Assembly: GCF_001310635.1 (NCBI RefSeq)
Contig: NZ_BAXR01000004.1
Coordinates: forward strand, 62,001 to 126,000
DNA length: 64,000 bases
Direction: 5' to 3'
DNA from: Bacillus sp. JCM 19034
GTDB lineage: Bacteria > Bacillota > Bacilli > Bacillales > Bacillaceae_D
The position numbers and the translations under genes are program-made. Under the pieces are notes generated by a model that was not told where the DNA came from, made no database searches, and saw nothing but the letters and a program-made list of their open reading frames with translations. Below are positions 31,030-39,449 of the stretch, in pieces (the first letter of the stretch is position 1; each line of letters starts with the position of its first letter).

Positions 31030-32406
31030 TTAATACATTCTTGCTCTTACAGCTTCAGCCGCATCATGTAATGCTTCTTCTGGTGTTCTAGATTGATCAC
31101 GCAATACTGAGTGCATTACTTGTGTATGGATTTCTTGCTGTGCATTTGGCGTTTGTTCTGTAATGTTTAAATCATTAATATCATCACGAATTTCTAATAA
31201 AATATCGAAAATATCATCATGGAAATATTCATAGAAACGGTTTTCCTTACGCATTTCTTCAGAATCCCATACGTCGTGACGAAGTGGATCAAAGCCTAAG
31301 ACTTCCCAAAGTTTCACATTTCCTTCTTCTGTTAATTTCGCAAACGCTAGGAAATCTTTTGCTAATTCCGCATTTTCTGTTTGGTTTGTAACGACTGTAC
31401 CTGTTCCACCCATACCAGCTGAGCGATTCCCGCCTTCTTCCCAAGCAGGGAGTGGACGAATTTGAATCTTACCTTTAAGGTCTTCCATCGAATCGATGAA
31501 ACGGCCCATATACCACATTGGCATCATTAAAGATGCAGCTCCACCATCATTCATAAAACCAAAATAATCTTCAGCATGGTGGAAACCACCTGGTGTTAAT
31601 TCAGCAATTTCATGCTCATACACTAAATCGTGTAAAAATTGTAGTGTATCAATATTGATTTCGTTATCAAGAATAACATCGTGATTTTCATCAAAATAAT
31701 CAGAGCCTCGTTGACTGATTAGCGGCCAGAAAGAAAAGTGCTCATCCGTTTCAACCGTAGTCATCGTAGCATCCGTATTTGCTACAACTTGTTTACCCGC
31801 TTCAATGTAATCATCCCATGTATCAATTGTATCTATATCAACACCGGCTTCTTCCATAATTTCAACATTGTAATACATCATTGTTGCACCTACGTGGTAA
31901 TCAATAGCGTAATAGTCGCCTTCTTTCGCATAAATCTCAAAGCGAGACTGTACTAGATTATCCATCTCTGGTTCAATAATATTATTCAATGGCTCTAATT
32001 GAGGTACTCCTTGTAGATAGTTTGGAAATTGAGATATCTCAATATCAGCTAAATCAGGTGCACCACTACCAGATTGTAAGGATAATAATAAGTTATTATG
32101 CAATTGATCAAATGGATACGTTTGCGCTACCAACTTAATCGGACGATCAGGATTTTCTTCATTCCATCGAATAGCTGCATCTTCAAAGAACTCCGAATGA
32201 AGACTTTGGAAATTCCAGAATGTAAGCTCTGTTGCCCCTTCAATATCATCACCAACAACAACCTGTTCTTCTAATTCTCCACCACCGCCATCGGTTGCAT
32301 CACTCGATCCATCACTTGCTTCATCGCCACCATTACCTCCACACGCTGTTACAATAAATAGTAGAGAGATGGCTAACATCATTAAAAACTTTTTCATCAT
32401 TATCAC
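31030..32406 (-). CDS. Sugar ABC transporter solute-binding lipoprotein
   Basis: A 458-residue family 1 solute-binding protein. The signal peptide (MKKFLMMLAISLLFIV) ends in the lipobox VTAC, followed by a Gly/Ser/Asp-rich linker. Mature features include ADIEISQFPNYL and the SLMMPMWYMG cleft segment. It is the first gene of the importer operon, downstream of two AraR-type palindromes. The likely ligand is a plant-derived oligosaccharide (inference from repressor type). Confidence 0.92.
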   Translation of the reverse strand: MIMMKKFLMMLAISLLFIVTACGGNGGDEASDGSSDATDGGGGELEEQVVVGDDIEGATELTFWNFQSLHSEFFEDAAIRWNEENPDRPIKLVAQTYPFDQLHNNLLLSLQSGSGAPDLADIEISQFPNYLQGVPQLEPLNNIIEPEMDNLVQSRFEIYAKEGDYYAIDYHVGATMMYYNVEIMEEAGVDIDTIDTWDDYIEAGKQVVANTDATMTTVETDEHFSFWPLISQRGSDYFDENHDVILDNEINIDTLQFLHDLVYEHEIAELTPGGFHHAEDYFGFMNDGGAASLMMPMWYMGRFIDSMEDLKGKIQIRPLPAWEEGGNRSAGMGGTGTVVTNQTENAELAKDFLAFAKLTEEGNVKLWEVLGFDPLRHDVWDSEEMRKENRFYEYFHDDIFDILLEIRDDINDLNITEQTPNAQQEIHTQVMHSVLRDQSRTPEEALHDAAEAVRARMY

Positions 32407-32461
32407 TCCTGCCCCTTTTTTTTACTTTTTACTTGGAATATGGGAAAACCCTTTCATTTCA

Positions 32462-32475
32462 ATTTATACGTATAT
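32462..32475 (-). promoter_or_regulatory. Candidate AraR-type operator 1
   Basis: ATTTATACGTATAT is a near-palindrome centred on ACGT, 55 bases upstream of the importer operon. It resembles the AraR box (ATTTGTACGTACAAAT) in centre and spacing. A second copy lies about 108 bases away, which would allow looping. Confidence 0.6.
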
Positions 32476-32539
32476 GTTATTCAATTGATAGCATCTCACA
32501 ATTATAAATCTATTTATCTATAAGACTAATTATCCATCC

Positions 32540-32583
32540 TTGTATCAAACGCTTTCAAGTTTAATATAACTTATACGTATAAG
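32540..32583 (-). promoter_or_regulatory. Candidate AraR-type operator 2 with cre-like element
   Basis: CTTATACGTATAAG (32570-32583) is a perfect 14-base palindrome with the same core as operator 1. About 20 bases away, ATCAAACGCTTTCAA (around 32543-32558) has one well-matched half of a cre site. Double control by an AraR-like repressor and CcpA is plausible. Confidence 0.6.
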
Positions 32584-32905
32584 ATCAATTTTATTATATA
32601 TGAGGATAGTTTATTCTGCAACATATTTTCGTAAGTTTCCTTAAATAAATTACCTATAATAGCCATTATAACTTTAATCCACCGTTGTTAGAACCTCTCC
32701 CTCGATATAATTATTAGTGTTTTTCCAATCTGTCACCTGAATAAGATGTGCATACAAGTGGATTATGAGTATATTACAACTAATTAATAAGTAAGATCTC
32801 TTACGTCTCCCATGTTATTACATATCTGCACCTATTTTTAAACTATCTTTTACTAACCGATTTTTAATGGTACGATATTCTTAAAGAATAAAGGTGGTGT
32901 CCAGT
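32584..32905. other. Intergenic region between importer operon and DoxX gene
   Basis: A/T-rich sequence between divergent genes, with no supportable open frame. It should hold the promoters of both. Confidence 0.5.
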
Positions 32906-33294
32906 TTGCAAATTCTCTTTCATCTTTCTAGAATTGTATTAGGAGTTATCTTTTTATTGGCAGGGGTCAATGGTTTCTTTGTCATATTCAATCTCGAACC
33001 GTTTATACCAACAAGCCAGATGCAATGGCTTTGTTCGAATTTAACTATTTGTTAATTGTGGAAAAGTCTCTTGAAGTGGTTTGTGGATTATTACTTCTGT
33101 CAAATCGTTTCATTCCTCTTTCTCTCACTGTACTTGCTCCTATTATTGCAAATATAGTCTTACTTCATATCTTTTTAGACCATTCTTTACTCCCTTTAGC
33201 CATTATCCTGTTAATAATGCACATCTACTTACTTTACTATTTCAAAGACAACTTTATCAAACTACTAGAGAAACAGCCCCCTAATCCTAAATAG
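32906..33294 (+). CDS. DoxX-like small membrane protein (one frameshift)
   Basis: A 129-residue protein with four hydrophobic segments. The N-terminal RIVLGVIFLLAGVNGFF and the LLLLSNRFIPLSLTVLAPIIANIVLLHIFLD block are typical of DoxX/DUF417-like proteins. The start is probably TTG at 32906 with AAGGTGG upstream. The frame breaks at 33022, where ATGCAATGG should read ATGGCAATGG; one base joins the two halves. The role is unknown. Confidence 0.75.
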
Positions 33295-33312
33295 AGGGTT
33301 GTTTTTCTTTTC
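33270..33312 (+). terminator. Terminator after DoxX-like gene
   Basis: AACAGCCCCCT pairs (two mismatches) with AGAGGGTTGTT, followed by TTTTTCTTTTC. It overlaps the end of the coding region. Confidence 0.65.
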
Positions 33313-33472
33313 TTCATATTAATTAATTATCGATACAAAAAAATAAACAACGCCCATTTTAAAACGTGGTTAACGATTTATGTACAAAATTGTTTTGTAG
33401 TAGCAGTTCTCAGCCTTTTTTCATTAAATCATTGGAAACGGTAAATTAATTAAACGTTTATTTAAATGGATT

Positions 33473-33505
33473 ATTCAATCCACGCACTCATAAAGTAGAT
33501 ATATC
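33473..33505 (-). CRISPR. Single degenerate type I-C CRISPR repeat
   Basis: TTCAATCCACGCAC, then CAT and AAG with single mismatches, matches the 3' part of the well-known I-C repeat (reverse complement ending GTGGATTGAAAT) at about 20 of 22 positions. The other end has diverged. It lies 67 bases past cas7c in the correct orientation. No second copy is visible, so this is probably the last repeat of a lost array. Confidence 0.55.
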
Positions 33506-33571
33506 CTTTCTTGATTTGACAAAGCAGCAGCTCTTCAAGACAAATGGCTTAATAAATAACGATCTTCTGCA

Positions 33572-34429
33572 TTATTGTCCATCGATTTCCTCTACTGATA
33601 GACCTTCTAAGTCAGATAATTCTACTACATAGTTCTTATCATCAAACGCTTTTGGCACATCCGTTTTCGATTTAATCCGTAAAGAACGATGTACTTTAGC
33701 AGAAGAATATTGCCCTAATTTAGTAGAGTGTTCCCACCAATATACTTTACGAACCTCCATACTACCATCTGGGCGTGCAGAAGAACTATCATTTTCAAAA
33801 AGAGTAATGAGAGCCTGCTTGATTTTCTTTGCATCCTCATTTGTAAACCCTGTTTTTTCAGCAAGTTGTGTATTAATACTCCCTTTGAAAACATACACAC
33901 CGAAATCAACACGATGCTTCATCCCCATTGTATCGGAGCTTCTTTTTTCTCCTGTTACGGAGTTTACACTTTTTGTAATTTGAGTACTTACAATATCAAT
34001 TGGGTCAATACTAGTTGCTGTATGAATTGAAACTGGTCCACGAACTCCGACTGATAATTGCGATCCCTTAAAAGCAAACACTTGGCCGAAACTTCGAACA
34101 TCGAGCCATTCTTCACATGCAATCTTTGCAAAGTTTTCAGGGGAGGCATTTTTATCCTTTAGCATTTTTGCTAACTTAGGGTTTGCATCAGCACGATCTC
34201 TCAAGCTTTTATAAGCGTCTTTTTTTCGGTCATCCGATTGAACAAATATAGATTCTCCCATGTCTAATAATCGATTACGGATTTTTCGCTTAATGGCCAC
34301 ATCTGAAATTTCACCATACCCATCATAGTTTTGACGTGGGCGATTCCCATTGAGAGGATCTCCATTCGGATTGGCTTTTGTAACAGTTAAAACAACAGCA
34401 AAATCAATCTTGTGATCAAGTGTACTCAA
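33572..34429 (-). CDS. cas7c: Type I-C Cascade backbone protein Cas7c (Csd2)
   Basis: A 285-residue Cas7 subunit, which polymerises along the crRNA in the I-C Cascade. The Csd2 hallmark KANPNGDPLNGNRPRQNYDGYGE is near residue 20, followed by SDVAIKRKIRNRLLDMG. The frame is intact. It overlaps the cas8c end by 14 bases. Normally cas4, cas1, cas2 and the array would follow; here only about 140 bases with a decayed repeat lie downstream. Confidence 0.93.
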   Translation of the reverse strand: MSTLDHKIDFAVVLTVTKANPNGDPLNGNRPRQNYDGYGEISDVAIKRKIRNRLLDMGESIFVQSDDRKKDAYKSLRDRADANPKLAKMLKDKNASPENFAKIACEEWLDVRSFGQVFAFKGSQLSVGVRGPVSIHTATSIDPIDIVSTQITKSVNSVTGEKRSSDTMGMKHRVDFGVYVFKGSINTQLAEKTGFTNEDAKKIKQALITLFENDSSSARPDGSMEVRKVYWWEHSTKLGQYSSAKVHRSLRIKSKTDVPKAFDDKNYVVELSDLEGLSVEEIDGQ

Positions 34430-36307
34430 TATTGTTTTCCTCCTCTTTTTTCTTATACAGTTGACGACGTTGACTGTAAAATCCTAATAAATACTTTTCC
34501 GATAACGGTATATTATTAAAATCTTCAATGTTAAATTGGTCGCTAATCTCATCTATTAATTTCGTTAAATGAATAACTCTTGTCCCTAATCTCGCTTGAT
34601 ACGGTTGTAGGCTTTCTTGAATTGTTTTCCATGTACGTCCGGGGTTTTTAGAAAAAGAATTCATATAACGAATTGCATTTGTAGCTCTTTTCTCTTCTTT
34701 ACCTAAAGCCATTCGTTCTAATACATCTGCAACTGCAAGCAACCTCCCAAATAAATAACTACGATCCGTTGACGTTATATCTAATGGCACATCCCATTCC
34801 TCCTTCTGTCCTAATAACAGTTTTCGAATTAATGCACATGTGATACTCAATGTTTTTTCCCATTCATAACGTTCCATCGAAACTGGATTTGAAGCTTGAT
34901 GATATGCACTTCTTACTATATCTCTTGGAATAGTGCACTGATCAACAATACAAGGAACCATTCGCTCCATCAATCCTTTTACAACTTTGTCACTCGCTCT
35001 TGGGCCATATGCTGCAAACGCAATATCCTTTGTTGCGGGAGCTCCGTAAAAGACAACAAATTTGTCGTTGCTTTTACGATAACGATGCTCCCATGCACAT
35101 GATTCATGCCAATTTTTCAAACGATCGAGATAAATCCCTTTATTCATGTTTCGATAATACAAAACAGCCATTCTTCCTGTTGTTGCAGAATCGAGAATCA
35201 GAATATTCACTTCAGGCTGATATGACAAATCATGTCGATAGCCATCAATTGCCTTCTTAACTCCTCCAGCTATAATATGACCCGTATCCGGGTCCCTCTC
35301 GATTTCCCGTTTACTTTGCATCATAATATCCATCGCGTCTGCTTGTAGATTTGGTATCACATCACCTTCATTATTCCACACAAGAAAGACGCGATTGTCT
35401 ATCATCTTTTCATGCCGATGTATGAGCCATTTAAGTGCATTATGTGCTTTTTGCGAAACATCGTAACTAATACTAACTGCTTCTCTACTCGTTTTAAATC
35501 GTCCACGAAACGTAAATCCAGTATTGTCATTTGCCGAAATTAACTTTGCTTTATCTGCTGCGTGTCTAATTTTATTCGCATGACGATCTGTACTCGGGAG
35601 CCTTTTGCCAGTAACAAAACAAACATCTTCCTCAGCTAGTTTTTCATTATAATAAGCAATGAAAGAATCATACATTTCTTTATCTTTCCATACAGCATCT
35701 GGTGATTCTGGGAGATACACGTTAAATCTTACGAAAGCACTAAATTGATCTTTCGCTCCACTAGAAAAGATTGCTGGCTTCTCCCCTAGCTTATCTTCAT
35801 ATGCTTTATTCCAATTTTCTATTAGTTGTTGCTGATCATCCAAGACAAGTATTTTTTTCTCTACTAGATCGGCAATTAATGTGCCTTTTTTATATATTCA
35901 TAAATACATCTGACCTTTTTGGTAGCAAACGGTGACTGTGCCCATGCCTTTAGATTATGTACATAACTATTGAATGGAATTTGATCTTGGTTTTTAATTT
36001 TCCCACCATATTTTATAAAGTCCCCCGCGACGTAGCTAAGCTTGTCGTGTAACGGGTAAGGAGCTATTTTAGAACCCGACCTGCTAGCCGCTTCCTCTGT
36101 ACAAGGAATTAACGTGCTTTCTTTATTTACTATTTTCGCATCAAGAAAATCACCTTCTTCATCAACGGTAACTTCGATGTGGGCATTTTGAGTCGTATGA
36201 GAAATAGGCAATAGTGAATATTCACGGTCCCATTGCTTTTTAGCTACTTTGCCAACTTGATCAATATGTAATTCGTACGTTTTGTACAATTGATATAACC
36301 AACTCAC
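34416..36307 (-). CDS. cas8c: Type I-C Cascade large subunit Cas8c (Csd1; one frameshift)
   Basis: The Cas8c protein (630 residues when repaired) recognises the PAM in I-C interference. The N-terminal part starts MSWLYQLYKTYE; a C-terminal helical region (about the last 130 residues) corresponds to the small-subunit function that I-C systems make as Cas11c from an internal start. I see no decisive internal ribosome site. The frame breaks in the T6 run at 35886-35891: one base turns EYIKKAH-stop into EYIKKGTLIADLVEKK. The start directly follows the cas5c stop. The protein is otherwise free of stops, which argues against long decay. Confidence 0.9.
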
Positions 36308-37017
36308 TTACTCACCTCCCAAACCATGAATCGTTTTTTCCACAGCTGCTACATTATATTGGTCAAACCATTTTGCCTGCATATCTTTAATTGGGCGGAT
36401 AATTGTACATTTTTCTGGTCTCGGAAACTTTATATAGCCTTGCTCCATTACAGCCGACCATAGTCTCACTTCAAACTGATTGCGACCAGTCTCATCCGGA
36501 TAATTAAAGCCATGAACCATCGTCCCTAAATGTTGCGTTCCTTGGTCATCATAATAGCCTGGTCCTTTTCCAAATTCACATGGCTCCACATACGCTTGGC
36601 ATTCCCGTGCACCGAGAAAAATATCGCGTCGGCCACCAGCTTTTAATGCTCGTTTCATGATATTAAAATGTTTCCCTTCATTTCGATCAAATTCCAACTC
36701 CGGACGGTTATAATTAAACTCGAAGTGGGCCCTCACTTGATAATGAACATCTTTTAGATACGTATAATTCGCAAGGGTATTCCCCCTCTATACTCAATCG
36801 GACGTACTCCTTTTGACTCCATTTTAATTGGTTTCATCACTCGTAATTCATCCACAACAATGATGAGTGTCGGCTTCCAATAGATAGACTCTACTATTCC
36901 TTTCAAAGCTTGGTAGGTTGGGACACTATATGATAACTTTTCACCACCAATTTTCGTGAGTGGATCCGTGAAAAGTGCATAATCACCAAATACCTCAAAT
37001 TGAATCTCGTTTCTCAT
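36308..37017 (-). CDS. cas5c: Type I-C crRNA-processing protein Cas5c (Cas5d; one frameshift)
   Basis: A 236-residue Cas5 variant which, in I-C systems, cuts the precursor crRNA in place of Cas6. The start ATG at 37017 gives [20 protein letters not shown], with AAAGGAGGTG upstream. The residues implicated in catalysis in Bacillus Cas5d are present: Tyr in SIYWKPT and Lys-His in DRNEGKHF. The frame breaks in the C5 run at 36782-36786; one base restores [17 protein letters not shown]. Confidence 0.9.
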
Positions 37018-37075
37018 TACTGTATTTTCACCTCCTTTACTAGATTTAACGTTGCCTTTAAGATCTATGTATCCC

Positions 37076-37699
37076 ATTTAGAAAAACAAATCATCTATCC
37101 CACCTTCCCCACTCCAATTTACACCATACTCTTCGTTATAAATTCGTTAGGAAAAAGCTTTGTGTCGGAGTACGGTCGGTTACTTGTTTTAATTCATCTA
37201 CTGCCATAGCTAGATATGTATTAAATTCAGATTCTGCCATTGCATCTTCAAAAAAACGAGTAATCGCTTGGCTATATCCTTGAAGCTCTTTTTCAGTTAC
37301 ACGCTTTAAAAAGGGAGATTCAACATCTGGTGAGAGATAATCATGGAGGTTTGAATGATGTGAAATGATCGAGTTTGAAACTATTTCAGATAATTGCTTT
37401 TCATAACCAGTACTGGTTGACTGATGAAGCTCTGAATATAGTAATTTCCCGCCTGCTGTAGAATGATCCACTTGTCCTCGTATTTTGTTTTGCCGTTCTG
37501 GATGAAACGTCGCATTCGAAATGTACTCTTGAAACTCATCGCTATATTTCCCGACATCATGCAATAGCCCTGCAAGACCTGCTACATGCTTTAACCCAAG
37601 CTTTTCACCAAATTGTTCCGCTAATACTTTAACACCGTGCAAATGCTCACGTAACGATTGAATCGTTTGATCCTTTTCCCTAACATGGGCTATATACAT
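37076..37699 (-). pseudogene. cas3: Truncated cas3: HD nuclease domain only
   Basis: The N-terminal HD nuclease domain of Cas3 is retained: LLHDVGKYSDEFQEYI with the HD pair, QVDHSTAGG and SHHSN. The roughly 550-residue DExH helicase that should follow is missing. The 187-codon open frame stops at 37136. In the next frame, 37078-37136 reads YNEEYGVNWSGEGGIDDLFF before a stop, which resembles a Cas3 C-terminus, as if an internal deletion joined the HD domain to the last codons (inference). The start is ATG at 37699 after GAGGAG. DNA unwinding and processive degradation would not be possible. Confidence 0.82.
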
Positions 37700-37730
37700 A
37701 GTCGATTCTCCTCATAAAATTGTTAATTAT

Positions 37731-37759
37731 AGTATATTTGACACCTTTACACATGTAAA
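37731..37759 (-). promoter_or_regulatory. cas operon promoter
   Basis: On the minus strand, -35 TTTACA (37754-37759) and -10 TATACT (37731-37736) are 17 bases apart, about 35 bases upstream of cas3. The -35 lies inside a near-palindrome, TTTACATGTGTAAA (37746-37759), that could be an operator. Confidence 0.6.
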
Positions 37760-37760
37760 C

Positions 37761-37800
37761 AAAAATAAGGAGGGAATGGCTATTTCTTAGCCATCCCCTC
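37761..37800 (-). terminator. Terminator between GH43 gene and cas operon
   Basis: GAGGGGATGGCTA pairs with TAGCCATTCCCTC on the minus strand, followed by TTATTTTTG. It insulates the cas promoter from the GH43 gene. Confidence 0.82.
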
Positions 37801-37808
37801 TAATTTTT

Positions 37809-39257
37809 CTATAGCTCGCGATAAATGAAATCGCGATAATAAACCTCGCCATTACCAACTGCATCTAACCCGATCCGCAAACTTAAAAATCCTCCAAATG
37901 TATTGTGATGGAAGCCAGATGAATCAATCACTTTATCGTACTTTTTCCATTCTCCATCTTCTTCTTTGAAATAGAACGAAACAATGTTGTCCTCGTTCCG
38001 AATTCGTAAACGCACAGTATCACCTTTATAAGGCTCTAAGCTATATGTTTTAAATGTTCGAAAGTGACGAACCCCTTCTTCAGAAACAGTTAAGCCGAAT
38101 AAAGTAGTTGGATCATAGAATAAAATAAATTGTGCATTCACTTCTCCTTTTACTTGAACGGAAACCTCCGCTTCATATTGACGATCCCCAGTCATATATA
38201 AAATTGGAGATGATTCCATTTCTGTTTCTCTTTTTCCTTTTACGATCAAGCGGCCATTCTGGCACTGAAACCGTCCTCTATCTGGTTTTCCAAACCACTG
38301 CCATTGAAGTCCTAACTCATAACCGTCAAATGAATCACTTTCAGGAAACCCATGAATAACCGTCTCTCCAAAAGGTTTTTGTAAAATTTGCTCAGCGTTT
38401 ATTCCATCGGGAACCTTAAACCAACCATCATCTGTCCATTCGATCGGTAACAATAATGTTTGCCTTCCGATCGTATGAAGGCGATGTTCGTAAGCATGTA
38501 ATACCATCCACCAATCGCCATCTGGCGTATCAATCAGTGTTCCATGACCTTGTGACCACCACTTTTCCTGTTTTGATCTCGTTTTTACAATCGGATTATA
38601 TGGTGAGTGTTCCCACGGTCCCCATGGTGTCTTCGAACGAGATGCAGCTACCATATGACTTGTTGGCGGTCCAGCCGTACCTCCTACTGCAACCGTACAA
38701 TAATAGTAACCATTATGATACGTAAACTTCGGTCCCTCTGGACTAAATCCTTCAACCTCCCAACCATCCGGATAACGCCAAGGTTCATACACATGCTGTA
38801 TGTCTCCTATAACAGATAACCCATCATCGGCAAGCGGAACCATATTCCCACCTGATAAATGAAGGTACCGTTTTTGATCTGGTCCAATTACGTGACCCGG
38901 ATCAATGTATGGAGTTTGTAAGTTAATTGGCTTACTCCACGGACCTCTTGGATCTTTCGCTGTTGTGACCCAATTCGTACGATCTGCAGGAAAGTAAATA
39001 TAATATAATCCATCATAATAAACGAATTCTGGGGCCCACACATCTCCATTTAAATGCTCAAGAGCTGTCCCTATTGGCTCCCAGTTCACAAGATCCTTTG
39101 AATGCCAAATGATTAATCCAGGCACATATTTATATGAAGTATGCACCATATAATAATCTTCATCTACACGAATGACCGATGGATCGGCATAATTTCCCTT
39201 TATTATCGGATTTCGAAATGTACCATTTCCTAGATCTCCACTTTTAGTTTTAGTCAT
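37809..39257 (-). CDS. Glycoside hydrolase family 43 (xylosidase/arabinofuranosidase class)
   Basis: A 482-residue GH43 enzyme with a five-bladed propeller and a C-terminal beta-sandwich domain (about 300-482). The catalytic set is visible: base Asp25 in NYADPSV, the pKa-tuning Asp near 119 in YIDPGH, and acid Glu174 in FSPEGPKF. No signal peptide, so it acts on imported oligosaccharides, likely of arabinan, xylan or related pectin side chains. A cre-like site lies at the promoter. The exact substrate cannot be read. It is divergent from the pectin methylesterase gene. Confidence 0.9.
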   Translation of the reverse strand: MTKTKSGDLGNGTFRNPIIKGNYADPSVIRVDEDYYMVHTSYKYVPGLIIWHSKDLVNWEPIGTALEHLNGDVWAPEFVYYDGLYYIYFPADRTNWVTTAKDPRGPWSKPINLQTPYIDPGHVIGPDQKRYLHLSGGNMVPLADDGLSVIGDIQHVYEPWRYPDGWEVEGFSPEGPKFTYHNGYYYCTVAVGGTAGPPTSHMVAASRSKTPWGPWEHSPYNPIVKTRSKQEKWWSQGHGTLIDTPDGDWWMVLHAYEHRLHTIGRQTLLLPIEWTDDGWFKVPDGINAEQILQKPFGETVIHGFPESDSFDGYELGLQWQWFGKPDRGRFQCQNGRLIVKGKRETEMESSPILYMTGDRQYEAEVSVQVKGEVNAQFILFYDPTTLFGLTVSEEGVRHFRTFKTYSLEPYKGDTVRLRIRNEDNIVSFYFKEEDGEWKKYDKVIDSSGFHHNTFGGFLSLRIGLDAVGNGEVYYRDFIYREL

Positions 39258-39281
39258 TATTTTTCCTCCTTTTCTAATTCT

Positions 39282-39297
39282 TAGTAAGCGGTTACAT
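39282..39297 (-). promoter_or_regulatory. cre-like site upstream of GH43 gene
   Basis: On the minus strand, ATGTAACCGCTTACTA matches the CcpA consensus except at one fixed base. It lies 25 bases upstream of the GH43 start. It could also affect the divergent pectin methylesterase gene. Confidence 0.6.
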
Positions 39298-39449
39298 ATT
39301 GTAAGTACTAGCCTACTAAATAAGTTGCATAACAGCTATAATCATTGGCTTACATATTCCTCAATTGTAATCGACTTTAAATAATCAGAGATAAAGATTA
39401 GGCAAAAAAATGTATACTACTTAGTAAACTAACAGGGAGGTTTGATTTA

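Noticed and set aside
33081-33284. A second plus-strand frame inside the DoxX-like gene.
   Set aside because: It is a shadow of the DoxX frame. The DoxX reading has the conserved membrane blocks.
32584-33572. A search for further CRISPR repeats or spacers around cas7c.
   Set aside because: Only one copy resembling the I-C repeat is visible. No regular spacing, so no array is claimed.
37381-37575. Minus-strand frame overlapping cas3.
   Set aside because: It is out of frame with the HD domain, which has clear conserved motifs.
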